From contig NZ_JAKZKX010000014.1 in NCBI RefSeq assembly GCF_022808715.1, positions 1-64,000 of the forward strand: 64,000 nucleotides of DNA. Direction: 5' to 3'. Every line of letters starts with the position of its first letter. Within the stretch, counting starts at the first letter, position 1. Below are positions 17,374 to 25,495 of the stretch, piece after piece. This DNA comes from Fundidesulfovibrio agrisoli. Its GTDB lineage: Bacteria; Desulfobacterota; Desulfovibrionia; Desulfovibrionales; Desulfovibrionaceae. Below the pieces are notes generated by a model. That model did no database searches, was not told where the DNA came from, and saw only the letters and a list, made by a program, of their open reading frames with translations. Made by a program: the position numbers and the translations under genes.

Positions 17374-17946
17374 CTAGTACATCTTCAAACATTGTTCCTT
17401 TTCCGCCGCGCAGTCCTCCTGGCAGGCCTTGCGCTGGCCGGAGGGGAGGCTTGCGCAGCGCTCCTTGCACTTCCTCAGCTCGCTGGCGCAGTAGGAGGGG
17501 CTCTTGCCGCTTTGCAGCGCCGGGTAGACCTTGGAGTCCTTCAACAGGGGCAGCGGGTCGATGGGCGTGCCCGGGCCGGACTCGTCGATGAAGTGCATGG
17601 CGCCGTCCTTGTCGCGGTAGAAGAGCCTGCCCGCGTTATCCAGCGAGTAGGGCCGCTCGTCGCCCTTGAGGTAGAACACGCTGCTCTCGCCGTTCTGCTC
17701 GGTGACGACGCCGCGCCGCTGAATGGTGTGCAGCGCGCCCTGGTCGTCCACGTAGTAGAGCTGGCCGTTGTCGTCCTTGTAGACGCGGGTGGGCCGCTGC
17801 TGCGTCCCGTCGGACCCGGGGGCCGGGGCGGGCTTGTAGGCCGTGGCGTCGGCGCACCACAGGGCCAGGCAGGCCGCAAGCAGGATCAAGGCCATGAAAG
17901 TCGGGCGCAGGGAGGCGCGCGGCGTAGGGAACATACACTTCTCCAT
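17374..17946 (-). CDS. Secreted YYxD-repeat protein with twin CX3C hairpin (paralogue A)
   Basis: 190 residues of no recognised family. An N-terminal hydrophobic signal segment (about 18-36) precedes three short repeats of the form Y-Y/F-x-D-x-x-G-x-L/M-H-x-I (QLYYVDDQGALHTI; RLFYRDKDGAMHFI), suggesting small beta-rich units. The C-terminus has six cysteines spaced C-x6-C-x3-C-x10-C-x3-C-x6-C, a mirror-symmetric pattern that suits a disulfide-tied helical hairpin. It is a tandem paralogue of the next gene upstream (17984-18493), separated by 37 bp. Export to the periplasm is likely; function is unknown. Confidence 0.8.
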   Translation of the reverse strand: MEKCMFPTPRASLRPTFMALILLAACLALWCADATAYKPAPAPGSDGTQQRPTRVYKDDNGQLYYVDDQGALHTIQRRGVVTEQNGESSVFYLKGDERPYSLDNAGRLFYRDKDGAMHFIDESGPGTPIDPLPLLKDSKVYPALQSGKSPSYCASELRKCKERCASLPSGQRKACQEDCAAEKEQCLKMY

Positions 17947-17983
17947 GTGTTTCGGGTTGATGCGGTGCTGCGGCGGGCCGTAC

Positions 17984-18493
17984 TCAGCGGTCCTTGCAGT
18001 TGCGGCGGATCTCTTCGCAGGCGGCCAGGCAGTTGGGCCTGTCAGCCGCCTGCCTGGGGGATATTCCCCGGCATCCGGCCAGGCAGCTCTCCACCTGCGC
18101 GGAGCAGGGCTGCGCGGGCGGGGCCTTGGCCGCGCTGCCGGGGATCACGGTGTAGGGTTCGGGCCTGGGCGGGGGAGGGGGCATGCTCTCCACGGGGTGA
18201 AGCCGCCCGGAAGCATCAAGGTAGTACAGTCCGGCGGGACCGCGTTCCACCACGGGGCGGTCGTCGTCCTCGAGGTAGTAGAAGATGCCCTCCACGCCGC
18301 CGGGGTCGCGGGCCTCGCGCACGATGCGGTGCAGGACGCCCTTGTCGTCCAGGTAATAGCGCTCGCCGCTTTCCGTGCGCACGACGCGCCCGCCGGTGTC
18401 CTGGCCCTGGGCGCCGGCCGGGCGCGGAGCAGTCAGGAAGGCGCAGGGCGCAAGCAGGGCCATCAACAACATCATCCGGCACATACGTCTCAT
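17984..18493 (-). CDS. Secreted YYxD-repeat protein with twin CX3C hairpin (paralogue B)
   Basis: 169 residues with a signal peptide ending near PRPAGAQG. It carries the same building blocks as its neighbour: ERYYLDDKGVLHRI and GLYYLDASGRLHPV repeats, a proline-rich linker, and six C-terminal cysteines spaced C-x6-C-x3-C-x13-C-x3-C-x6-C. Only the central loop length differs from paralogue A. The overall sequence is otherwise well diverged, so the cysteine frame and YYxD repeats are the constrained parts. It is the first gene of the pair. No function is assigned. Confidence 0.8.
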   Translation of the reverse strand: MRRMCRMMLLMALLAPCAFLTAPRPAGAQGQDTGGRVVRTESGERYYLDDKGVLHRIVREARDPGGVEGIFYYLEDDDRPVVERGPAGLYYLDASGRLHPVESMPPPPPRPEPYTVIPGSAAKAPPAQPCSAQVESCLAGCRGISPRQAADRPNCLAACEEIRRNCKDR

Positions 18494-18571
18494 GGGGCCT
18501 CCTCAGGTTGGAGAATTGCCCTATCCTTGCACCTTTTCACTCCGGGACGTCAACAACCGGATGACGCGGAC

Positions 18572-19657
18572 TCACGTGGCCTCCACCGCGTCCGCGAGTC
18601 GTTCCGCCAGCCCCAGGAGCTCGGCGGCATTCTCCAGGCCGTCCAGGAAACGCCTCGGAATGCCCCGCAGACCCGTCTGCGCCCCGGCGAGGGCGCCGGT
18701 GAGGATGGCCCGGGCCTGGTTCTGCCCTCCGCCGTTGACCGCGTGGAGCACGGCGGATTCGAAGTCGCCCTTGAAGCGGGCCGCCAGGTAGTACGCCGCC
18801 GGAAGCTGGTGGTAGATGGCGCAGGGCATGCCGTAGACCAGGGAGACCTTCCAGGCCGGTTCGATGCTGATGCCGGGGTCCACGGCTGCGGCGGCCATGT
18901 AGGCGGGCGAGAGCAGCGCGTCCGGGGATGCGAAGCGCCCGGCGCGCGGCGGGTCCGGGTCGCCGGGCCGCGGCGGCTGGAGGTCGTCGCGGGTGACCGC
19001 GTGGAAGGGCAGCTCGCCCCGGTGCACCAGCTCCATGAGCCTGCCGGAGATGTGCGCGTCCAGGGGGTGCCCCTGCACCAGCTGCCCCAGCACCGAGCAG
19101 AAGGCCACGGTCAGGGAGAGCACCAGGTCGTCGCCCTGGGTCAGGGCGGCGTTGCGGGCCACGGCCGTGGCCAATTGCCCAGGATGCAGGGCGTAGCGCA
19201 CGGCGATTGCCAGGCAGCGCTCGATGGCCTCGGTTGTGTCGGCCGGGCCGCCGGGCTCGCCCCAGGCTCCGCCCTGGAGCACGCGCCTCCTCCAGGCCTC
19301 GCGGATGGACTGGCTGGTGTAGCCGCCGGGTCCGCTGGCCGGGGTGCCGTCCAAATGGGGGAAAAGTTCCTGGTCCAGGCGGCGGCAGAAGTCCTCCTGG
19401 TCGTAGCCGCCGCGCTCGGCCAGGGAGCGCAGCGTCAGCGCCAGGATGAAACCCGCCTGCGAGCTCTGGCCCGCCTTGAGGCCCTCGTGGTAGCGCCCGG
19501 GCCTGGGGTCGGTATAGCCGTCGATCCAGTCGCCGTAGTCGCGGCGCAGTTGGCCCAGGTCATAGTACCAGTGGGGGCCGAGGCCCAGGGCGTCGCCCAC
19601 GAAGGCGCCCATGATGGCGCCCACGGCCCGCTCGCGGATGTCGGGGGTGTTCGGCAT
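18572..19657 (-). CDS. ADP-ribosylglycohydrolase family protein
   Basis: 361 residues from the ATG at 19657, with AAAGGAGCG upstream. The N-terminal GAIMGAFVGDALGLGPHW and the C-terminal NGGGQNQARAILTGALAG segments are typical of the DraG/ARH family. These cytosolic enzymes remove ADP-ribose from proteins, nucleic acids or small molecules, using a pair of Mg ions. The classic second aspartate cluster (DDT-type) is modified here to NGGGQNQ, so full hydrolase activity should not be assumed. No ADP-ribosyltransferase or nitrogenase gene is nearby. Confidence 0.82.
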   Translation of the reverse strand: MPNTPDIRERAVGAIMGAFVGDALGLGPHWYYDLGQLRRDYGDWIDGYTDPRPGRYHEGLKAGQSSQAGFILALTLRSLAERGGYDQEDFCRRLDQELFPHLDGTPASGPGGYTSQSIREAWRRRVLQGGAWGEPGGPADTTEAIERCLAIAVRYALHPGQLATAVARNAALTQGDDLVLSLTVAFCSVLGQLVQGHPLDAHISGRLMELVHRGELPFHAVTRDDLQPPRPGDPDPPRAGRFASPDALLSPAYMAAAAVDPGISIEPAWKVSLVYGMPCAIYHQLPAAYYLAARFKGDFESAVLHAVNGGGQNQARAILTGALAGAQTGLRGIPRRFLDGLENAAELLGLAERLADAVEAT

Positions 19658-19748
19658 GACTTCGCTCCTTTTGAGGGGATGCACCCGTAATATCCCCGCA
19701 TCGCCTCCGAACGCCAGACGAATGTGCCGCCTGGGGGCGAAATCATGG

Positions 19749-19788
19749 AAAAACAAAGGGCCGCTCCCCGGCTGGGGAGCGACCCTTC
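19749..19788 (-). terminator. Intrinsic terminator of the DUF47-pit operon
   Basis: On the minus strand, AAGGGTCGCTCCCC pairs with GGGGAGCGGCCCTT across a short loop and is followed by TGTTTTT. Confidence 0.85.
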
Positions 19789-19811
19789 GAGCGTCCGGGC
19801 GCAAAGGCGGC

Positions 19812-20819
19812 TCAGCTGATGCCCAGGGCCTCCAGGGCCCAGAAGCAGAGCGCGGCCACGGAGGCGGCGGCGGGGATGGTCAGCACCCAGGCCACCACCA
19901 GGTTGCCCGCCACGCCCCAGCGCACGGCGGAGAAGCGCTTGGAGGCCCCCACCCCGATGACCGTGGTGGAGATTGTGTGCGTGGTGCTGATGGGCGCGCC
20001 GAAGCCGGAGGCTCCCATGATGACCAGCGAGGCGGCGGTCTCGGCGGCGAAGCCGTGCACGGGCTCCAGCTTGAAGATCTTGTGGCCCATGGTCTTCACG
20101 ATCTTCCAGCCGCCCATGGCCGTGCCCAGGCCCATGGCCACGGAGCAGACCACCTTGACCCAGAAGGGGATGGTCACCTCGGGCAGCTGGCCGAAAATCA
20201 CCAGGGCCAGGGTGATGATGCCCATGGTCTTCTGGGCGTCGTTGAGGCCGTGGCTGGTGGCCATGAAGGCCGAGGAGAGTATCTGCAGCTTCTTGAAGGC
20301 CGTGTTGATGGTGTGCGGGTGCGCCTTCACGAACATCCAGGTGATGAGCACCATGAGCAGGTAGCCGCCCAGGAAGCCCGCCAGCGGCGAGAGGAACAGC
20401 GGCAGCAGCACCTTCTTGGCGATGGAGGCGTAGCTTGGGGCGGCCCAGCCCTTGTAGGCGATGGCCGCGCCGATGAGCCCCCCGATGAGCGCGTGGGAGG
20501 AGGACGACGGCAGGCCATAGTACCAGGTGAGCACGTTCCAGAAGATGGCCCCCAGCAGGGCGGCCAGCACCAGGATGCGGCAGCCCGAGACCATGTCCGG
20601 CCCGACGATGCCGCTGCCCACGGTGTGGGCCACCTCGGTGCCCAGGAACGCGCCGAAGAGGTTGAGGGATGCGGCCATCAGCACCGCGGTCCTCGGGGAG
20701 AGCACCTTGGTGGAGACGATGGTGGCGATGGCGTTGGCCGAGTCGTGCGCGCCGTTGGTGAAGTCGAAGACCAGGGCGATGAGCACGATGGCCACGAGCA
20801 GCAGGGGGACCTCAAGCAT
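19812..20819 (-). CDS. pit: Inorganic phosphate transporter, PiT family
   Basis: 335 residues and about ten membrane helices. The duplicated PiT signatures are visible: FDFTNGAHDSANAIATIVST near the N-terminus and SHGLNDAQKTMGII in the second half, each holding substrate and cation-binding residues. It imports phosphate (or metal-phosphate) driven by an ion gradient at the inner membrane. It overlaps the upstream DUF47 gene by 8 bp. That pairing is widespread, and the DUF47 protein probably modulates transport. Confidence 0.94.
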   Translation of the reverse strand: MLEVPLLLVAIVLIALVFDFTNGAHDSANAIATIVSTKVLSPRTAVLMAASLNLFGAFLGTEVAHTVGSGIVGPDMVSGCRILVLAALLGAIFWNVLTWYYGLPSSSSHALIGGLIGAAIAYKGWAAPSYASIAKKVLLPLFLSPLAGFLGGYLLMVLITWMFVKAHPHTINTAFKKLQILSSAFMATSHGLNDAQKTMGIITLALVIFGQLPEVTIPFWVKVVCSVAMGLGTAMGGWKIVKTMGHKIFKLEPVHGFAAETAASLVIMGASGFGAPISTTHTISTTVIGVGASKRFSAVRWGVAGNLVVAWVLTIPAAASVAALCFWALEALGIS

Positions 20820-21441
20820 TTTTGAGCAGCACCCCTTCGAGCACGTCGCTTAAACGCTCGGCCCGTTCCACGGCCTGCTCGATGCGGCCGTAGACGTGGT
20901 TCCACTTGATGACGTGCAGCATGTTGTGCGGCTCGTCCTTCTTCTGGTCGAAGAGTTCGCCCAGGCCGACGAGCAGGAGCATCTCGCACTCGTACTTGTG
21001 GGCCTTGATCTTCTCGATGTTCTCCTTGGCCTGTTTGTTCTTGGAGAGCTTGTCCAGCACCTCCCCGGCCTCCTCGATCATCACGCGCAGCGAGCGCACC
21101 AGGCGGCGCGAGGGGTAGAGTATCTCGCCGCAGTCGAAGAGCCCGATGCGGGTGGCGGTGGCCTTGATGTGGTTTATCAGGGCCTCCTGGGTGATGTTGA
21201 TCTGGTGTATGTCCTCGCGGTCCAGGGGGGTGATGAACGTGGAGGAGAGCTCGGCGGCGATGTTGCGCGAGATGGTGTTGGCTTCCGCCTCGATGATGTT
21301 GATGAGGGTGCAGCGGTCCTCGACGTCTTCAAAGGTGTTGAAGAGCTCGTCGAGGATGACGACCGCTTTTTTCACCTTGCGGTTCTGTTCTTTGAAGAGG
21401 TCGAAGAATTTGACCTCCTTCGGGAATAGGCTGAATCCCAT
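20812..21441 (-). CDS. DUF47/PhoU-like regulator of phosphate transport
   Basis: 209 residues, all helical in character, with PhoU-like acidic metal-binding patterns (EAEANTISRNI, DREDIHQI, KWNHVYGRIEQAVERAE). DUF47 proteins are encoded beside PiT transporters across bacteria and are thought to control them. This one overlaps pit by 8 bp. The upstream neighbour is the PhoR-like sensor without an ATPase domain, 32 bp away, so the three genes form one phosphate-related operon. Confidence 0.9.
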   Translation of the reverse strand: MGFSLFPKEVKFFDLFKEQNRKVKKAVVILDELFNTFEDVEDRCTLINIIEAEANTISRNIAAELSSTFITPLDREDIHQINITQEALINHIKATATRIGLFDCGEILYPSRRLVRSLRVMIEEAGEVLDKLSKNKQAKENIEKIKAHKYECEMLLLVGLGELFDQKKDEPHNMLHVIKWNHVYGRIEQAVERAERLSDVLEGVLLKNA

Positions 21442-21473
21442 GCGGGCTCCTTGCGGCGGTTGTGTATTTCGTC

Positions 21474-22790
21474 TCAGCCCTGGGCCTTTTCGGCCTGGGG
21501 GCTGGCTGTGTGCAGGAGGTCGGTGACGATGCCGCTCATCTCCTGGCTGCGCTTGAGGATGGTGCCGAGCATCTTGTCCATCTGCTCAGGGTCATTGGGG
21601 GGGGACTCCACCAGGGTGGCGGCGTAGCCCTGGATGCTGGTCAAGGGCGTGCGCAGTTCGTGCGAGGCCTTGATGACGAACTCGCGCAGGATGCGCTCCG
21701 CGTTCTTGATGGGGGTAACGTCGTGCAGCACCAGGACCATGCGGCGCTTGCCCTTCTGTGTGGTGTAGGGGGCCACGTCGACGTCCACGTCCGGGCCGTC
21801 GGCCAGCCGGGCCTGGAAGCGGATGGGCTGCGGGTCGGGCGCGCGCAGGGCCTCGCTCACGGCTTCGAACAGTTCGAGCCCCAGCCCGGCCTCCAGCATG
21901 TGCCTGCCGGAGCAGTCCCCGCTGCGCGAGCCCAGCAGGGCGGCAAGGGCGTCGTTGTGGGCCAGGATGGAGCCCTGCTCGTCCAGGATGGCCACCCCGT
22001 CGTTCATCTTGGCCAGCACGGCCTCGAACTGGCTGCGGGTGTCCAGCAGGTGGCGCAGGTGCTTGCGGTTGCGCTTGGCCAGGGTGTTGATGGAGTCCAT
22101 CAGGGGCTTGAACTCGGAGCCGGGGCAGACGCGGATCTTGTCGGAGGCCTCGGGCGCGTCCATCTGGCTGACCACCTCGCTGAAGGCGCGCAGGGCACCC
22201 TGGGTGCGGCGGATCAGGAAGAATGCCAGGGCCGCCGCGCACAGGGCCATGACGCCCACCACGGCCAGGAAACGCTGGCTGGACTGGGTCAGCTCGGTCT
22301 GCACGGCGGAATAGGGCGAGGCGATGCGCAGCACGCCGTCGGGCACGCCCGCCAGCCCGCCGATCTTGCGGGCGACGTAGAGCATCTGGGTCTGGAGGGT
22401 GGCGCTGAAGCGGGTGGACTTGCCCGTGCCGGAGGCCAGGGCGGTGATGATCTCGGGGCGGTCGGAGTGGTCTTCGAGCTTGCCCAGGTCCTGGTCGGGC
22501 ACTTCGGAGTCGGCCAGCACCTTGCCTGCGGCAATGTAGGTGATGCGCACCTTGAGGTGGGTTCCAAGCTCATGGATGCGCGCCCGCAGGGCGGCATCGC
22601 CGGCGTAGGGGGCCTTCTCCGCCAGCAGCCAGGCGACCACTTCGGCGGTGTTGGCCTCGCGCTCCTCGAATTCGTTGACGAGGGTCTCCCCGGCCCGGTG
22701 GCTGCCCTGGTAGTAGATGACTATGGCCGCAAGCAGCAGGATCGACAACGCCACTGCGAGCAGGCGCGCGAAGTAGGAGCGGTTTTCCAT
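21474..22790 (-). CDS. PhoR-like membrane sensor lacking the ATPase domain
   Basis: 438 residues. Membrane helices lie at about 8-28 and 174-194, flanking a periplasmic domain of about 145 residues. A short linker and a PAS-type domain (about 253-355) follow, then a HisKA domain with the phospho-His377 in KASHELRTPLTS. The protein ends at residue 438, soon after the HisKA helices: there is no N-box, G1 or G2 motif, and only 32 bp separate its stop from the next gene. It therefore cannot bind ATP as a normal kinase. It could accept phosphate from another kinase, act as a phosphatase, or heterodimerise. It heads the DUF47-pit operon, which suggests phosphate sensing. Confidence 0.85.
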   Translation of the reverse strand: MENRSYFARLLAVALSILLLAAIVIYYQGSHRAGETLVNEFEEREANTAEVVAWLLAEKAPYAGDAALRARIHELGTHLKVRITYIAAGKVLADSEVPDQDLGKLEDHSDRPEIITALASGTGKSTRFSATLQTQMLYVARKIGGLAGVPDGVLRIASPYSAVQTELTQSSQRFLAVVGVMALCAAALAFFLIRRTQGALRAFSEVVSQMDAPEASDKIRVCPGSEFKPLMDSINTLAKRNRKHLRHLLDTRSQFEAVLAKMNDGVAILDEQGSILAHNDALAALLGSRSGDCSGRHMLEAGLGLELFEAVSEALRAPDPQPIRFQARLADGPDVDVDVAPYTTQKGKRRMVLVLHDVTPIKNAERILREFVIKASHELRTPLTSIQGYAATLVESPPNDPEQMDKMLGTILKRSQEMSGIVTDLLHTASPQAEKAQG

Positions 22791-22836
22791 GGGGGATACC
22801 TCGTGTCGTGGGGCGTAACGCTTTCGCCGACGTTCC

Positions 22837-22852
22837 GTGACACGACGGTCAC
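22837..22852. promoter_or_regulatory. Palindrome upstream of the PhoR-like operon
   Basis: GTGAC, six bases, GTCAC: a perfect 5-bp inverted repeat about 47 bp ahead of the sensor start. It could be an operator, but it matches no site I can name. Confidence 0.25.
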
Positions 22853-22904
22853 TATCAGGAAGGCGGGCGTCTGAAAAGCCCGGGAGTCGTTCTGCGGGGG
22901 AGTA

Positions 22905-24308
22905 TCAGGCCGGTTTGCGCGGCCGCCAGCGCCAGAGCAGCCAGGCCAGCGGGGCCAGGGCGGCGGCCTCGGCCAGTTCGCGCGGGGCGCGCCCGGAGAG
23001 CGCCAGCCAGAGCCCGGCGGCCAGGCAGGCGCAAGCGGCGGCCAGGGCGGCGGAGCGCAGGCTCATGAAGCCCGTCCGGCGCTGGCAGTAGCCCACGGTG
23101 CATACGCCCACGGCGGCCTTGGTCGCCACGATGGCCACGGCCGCACCCATGAGCGGCGCGCCGGGCACCAAGAGCCAGCACAGCCCCATGCCCACGAGCA
23201 GCCCTCCGGTGTAGACGGCCAGCAGCAGGCGCTCCCGCCCGAAGGCCAGCATCATGTAGGCGGCCAGGTTGTGCAGAAAGGCGATCATGATGGAAGGGGT
23301 GAGCAGCGGTGCCACCCAGGCGTACTGGCGGTAGCCCTCGCCGAAGATCAGCGGGATGAGCCTGTCGGACTCCATGGCCAGGAAGGCCATCACGGGCAGG
23401 CTCACGGCGGTGAGGGTGCGGGCCGAGCTCCGGGCCAGGTGGGCGAAGCCCTCCTTGTCGGTGCGCCAGAGCTTCACCAGCAGAGGGTAGATAACCCCGG
23501 AGAGCAGCAGGGAGGCCACTAGGTTGGAGGCCCCGTCCACCAGCTCCCAGGCCACGCCGTAAGCCCCCACCAGTTCCGCGCCGCCGTGGCGCTGCAGGAA
23601 GAAGACGTTGGCCTTGTTGTAGCCGATGGCCGCCAGGGCCATGCCCACGAACACCAGCCCGCCCACGGCGGTGCGCCAGGCCCGGGCCACGCCGCGCCGC
23701 CCAAGCCCGAGGCCCGAGACCTCCTCCCAGCGCAGGGCCAGGCAGGCGCTCCCGGCCAGGTTCAGCAGGTTCTCAAGCACCTTGAACAGCCCGAAACTCC
23801 AGGCGGGCCAGCCCAGCCACACGGCGGCCAGGGCGTAGCCGTAGCCCGCGGCGGCCGCGACGGAGCGCACGTAGGCCTCCAGGTCCTGCCTGCCCTGCAC
23901 GCGCAGGGCCACGAAGAAGGAGCCCGCCAGGGGCTCCAGGCCGCAGCCTGCGCAGATGCCCAGCGACATCCAGAGCAGCCCGCCGGAGTAGCCTTGCAAC
24001 AGGCAGAAGCCGAGCACCCCGAGCATGCCCGCGCCCAGGAGCGCCGCCTTGATGAGCCCGTACTGGGCCAGCACGTGGCCCTTGTCGCCCCAGCGGCGGG
24101 AGAGGGCCACCACCATGGGCTGGTTCAGGCCGAACTCGCCCAGGAACAGGATGAACTGCGCCAGGGAGAAGGCCAGCACGAACTCGCCGTAGGTGCTGGC
24201 GCTGGCCCGGGCCAGCAGCACGATCAGCAGCGTGTGCAGGCCGTCGCGCACCCACTGGGCGCAGGCCAGGTGCAGGAATTTCTTCAGGATGGAGTGCTGG
24301 GTCTTCAT
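22905..24308 (-). CDS. Polysaccharide flippase (Wzx/MOP-type membrane protein)
   Basis: About 467 residues from the ATG at 24308; a longer in-frame start at 24371 is possible, and neither has a strong ribosome binding site. There are roughly 12-14 hydrophobic helices, with the first (FVLAFSLAQFILFLGEFGLNQPMV) typical of the polysaccharide-exporter family. Such proteins flip lipid-linked oligosaccharides or O-antigen units across the inner membrane. It is divergent from a GT4 glycosyltransferase, and a second GT4 gene lies just beyond, consistent with a surface-glycan locus. The lipid-linked donor for the oligosaccharyltransferase at 36.6 kb is another possible cargo. Confidence 0.85.
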   Translation of the reverse strand: MKTQHSILKKFLHLACAQWVRDGLHTLLIVLLARASASTYGEFVLAFSLAQFILFLGEFGLNQPMVVALSRRWGDKGHVLAQYGLIKAALLGAGMLGVLGFCLLQGYSGGLLWMSLGICAGCGLEPLAGSFFVALRVQGRQDLEAYVRSVAAAAGYGYALAAVWLGWPAWSFGLFKVLENLLNLAGSACLALRWEEVSGLGLGRRGVARAWRTAVGGLVFVGMALAAIGYNKANVFFLQRHGGAELVGAYGVAWELVDGASNLVASLLLSGVIYPLLVKLWRTDKEGFAHLARSSARTLTAVSLPVMAFLAMESDRLIPLIFGEGYRQYAWVAPLLTPSIMIAFLHNLAAYMMLAFGRERLLLAVYTGGLLVGMGLCWLLVPGAPLMGAAVAIVATKAAVGVCTVGYCQRRTGFMSLRSAALAAACACLAAGLWLALSGRAPRELAEAAALAPLAWLLWRWRPRKPA

Positions 24309-24415
24309 GGGATGTTTTCGTGGCGGGCTGATTCGTATTGGGTTAACTGCCGCGGGGAACGGGTACCCCATTTCGGCGGTGCTGGCAAAACATCCCCATG
24401 CCGGGGCGGGCGGGC

Positions 24416-25495
24416 ATGCGACCGGTCAAGACAGTTCTCCTTTTGCAGGATTTCCACCTGGGCGGCACCCAGCGCCACGCCCTGGAGCTGGCCAAGCGCC
24501 TTGATCCGGCGCGCTTCCAGACCGAAATATGGACCCTCATGGGCGGCGACGCCTTCCTGCCCAAGGCCCGCGAATACGGGCTCACGGTGCGCATGCTGGC
24601 GGGCGGCGGCGCGGTGGGCCCGGCCGGGCTGTGGAGCCTCTGGCGCGGGCTTTCGCGCTTCAGGCCGGACGCGCTCATGGCGCTCACCGTAGTGCCCAAT
24701 ATCTGGGGCCGGGTGCTGGGCCGGCTGGCGCGGGTTCCCGCCGTTGTGGCCAACTGCCGTGGCGGGGACGACCTCTGGCGCCAGCACGAGGGCCTGCTCA
24801 GGAACCTGGCCCACCACCACATCTGCAACGCCCGCGCCCTCAAGGCGGCGCTCACGGAGCGCTACGGGCTGCCCCCGGAGCGCGTGGACGTGATCCCCAC
24901 CGGCGTGGACACGGACTTCTTCCTGCCCGCGCCTAAGCTGCGGCAGGAGCCGCCGGTGATCCTCTGCCTGGCCCGCCTGGCCCCCGTTAAGGACCACGAG
25001 ACTTTGATCCGCGCCTTCGAGATCCTGCAGCCCGGCCACCCCGAGGCGCGCCTGCGCCTTGTGGGCGACGGCGAACTGCGGGAGAAGCTGGCCGCGCGGA
25101 TTGCCGCCAGCCCGGCTGCCGCCTCCATGGAGCTGCTGCCCGGCGTGAGCGACCCGAGGCCCCACTACGGCGCGGCCTCGGTGGTGGCGCTCAGCTCCGC
25201 CAACGAGGGCATGCCCAACGTGCTGCTGGAGGGCATGAGCATGGGCCTGCCCGCCGTGGGCACGGACGTGGGCGGCGTGGGCGAGGTGATCCGGCACGGG
25301 CGCACGGGGTTCGTCGTTCCGAAGAGGGACAGCGAAGCGCTGGCCGGGGCGCTCTCGACCCTGCTGGACGATGCCGGGTTGCGCGAGCGCATGGGGGAGG
25401 AGGGCAGGCGGACCGCCCTTGAGGAACATTCGCTTGGGAGCGTGGCCGAGCGCCACGCCGCGATCATCGAGGGTCTGGTTCGCGCCCGGCGATGA
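24416..25495 (+). CDS. Glycosyltransferase family 4
   Basis: About 359 residues from the ATG at 24416; an ATG at 24398 would add six. The N-terminal glycine loop LLQDFHLGGTQRHALELAK and the C-terminal donor-binding domain (ARLAPVKDHETLIRAF, SSANEGMPNVLLEGMSMGLPAVGTDVGG) are standard GT-B family 4 features, with the EGMPN glutamate pair for the nucleotide-sugar. It is cytoplasmic or peripheral. Its 3' end overlaps that of the convergent GT4 gene by 32 bp. Confidence 0.92.
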   Translation: MRPVKTVLLLQDFHLGGTQRHALELAKRLDPARFQTEIWTLMGGDAFLPKAREYGLTVRMLAGGGAVGPAGLWSLWRGLSRFRPDALMALTVVPNIWGRVLGRLARVPAVVANCRGGDDLWRQHEGLLRNLAHHHICNARALKAALTERYGLPPERVDVIPTGVDTDFFLPAPKLRQEPPVILCLARLAPVKDHETLIRAFEILQPGHPEARLRLVGDGELREKLAARIAASPAAASMELLPGVSDPRPHYGAASVVALSSANEGMPNVLLEGMSMGLPAVGTDVGGVGEVIRHGRTGFVVPKRDSEALAGALSTLLDDAGLRERMGEEGRRTALEEHSLGSVAERHAAIIEGLVRARR

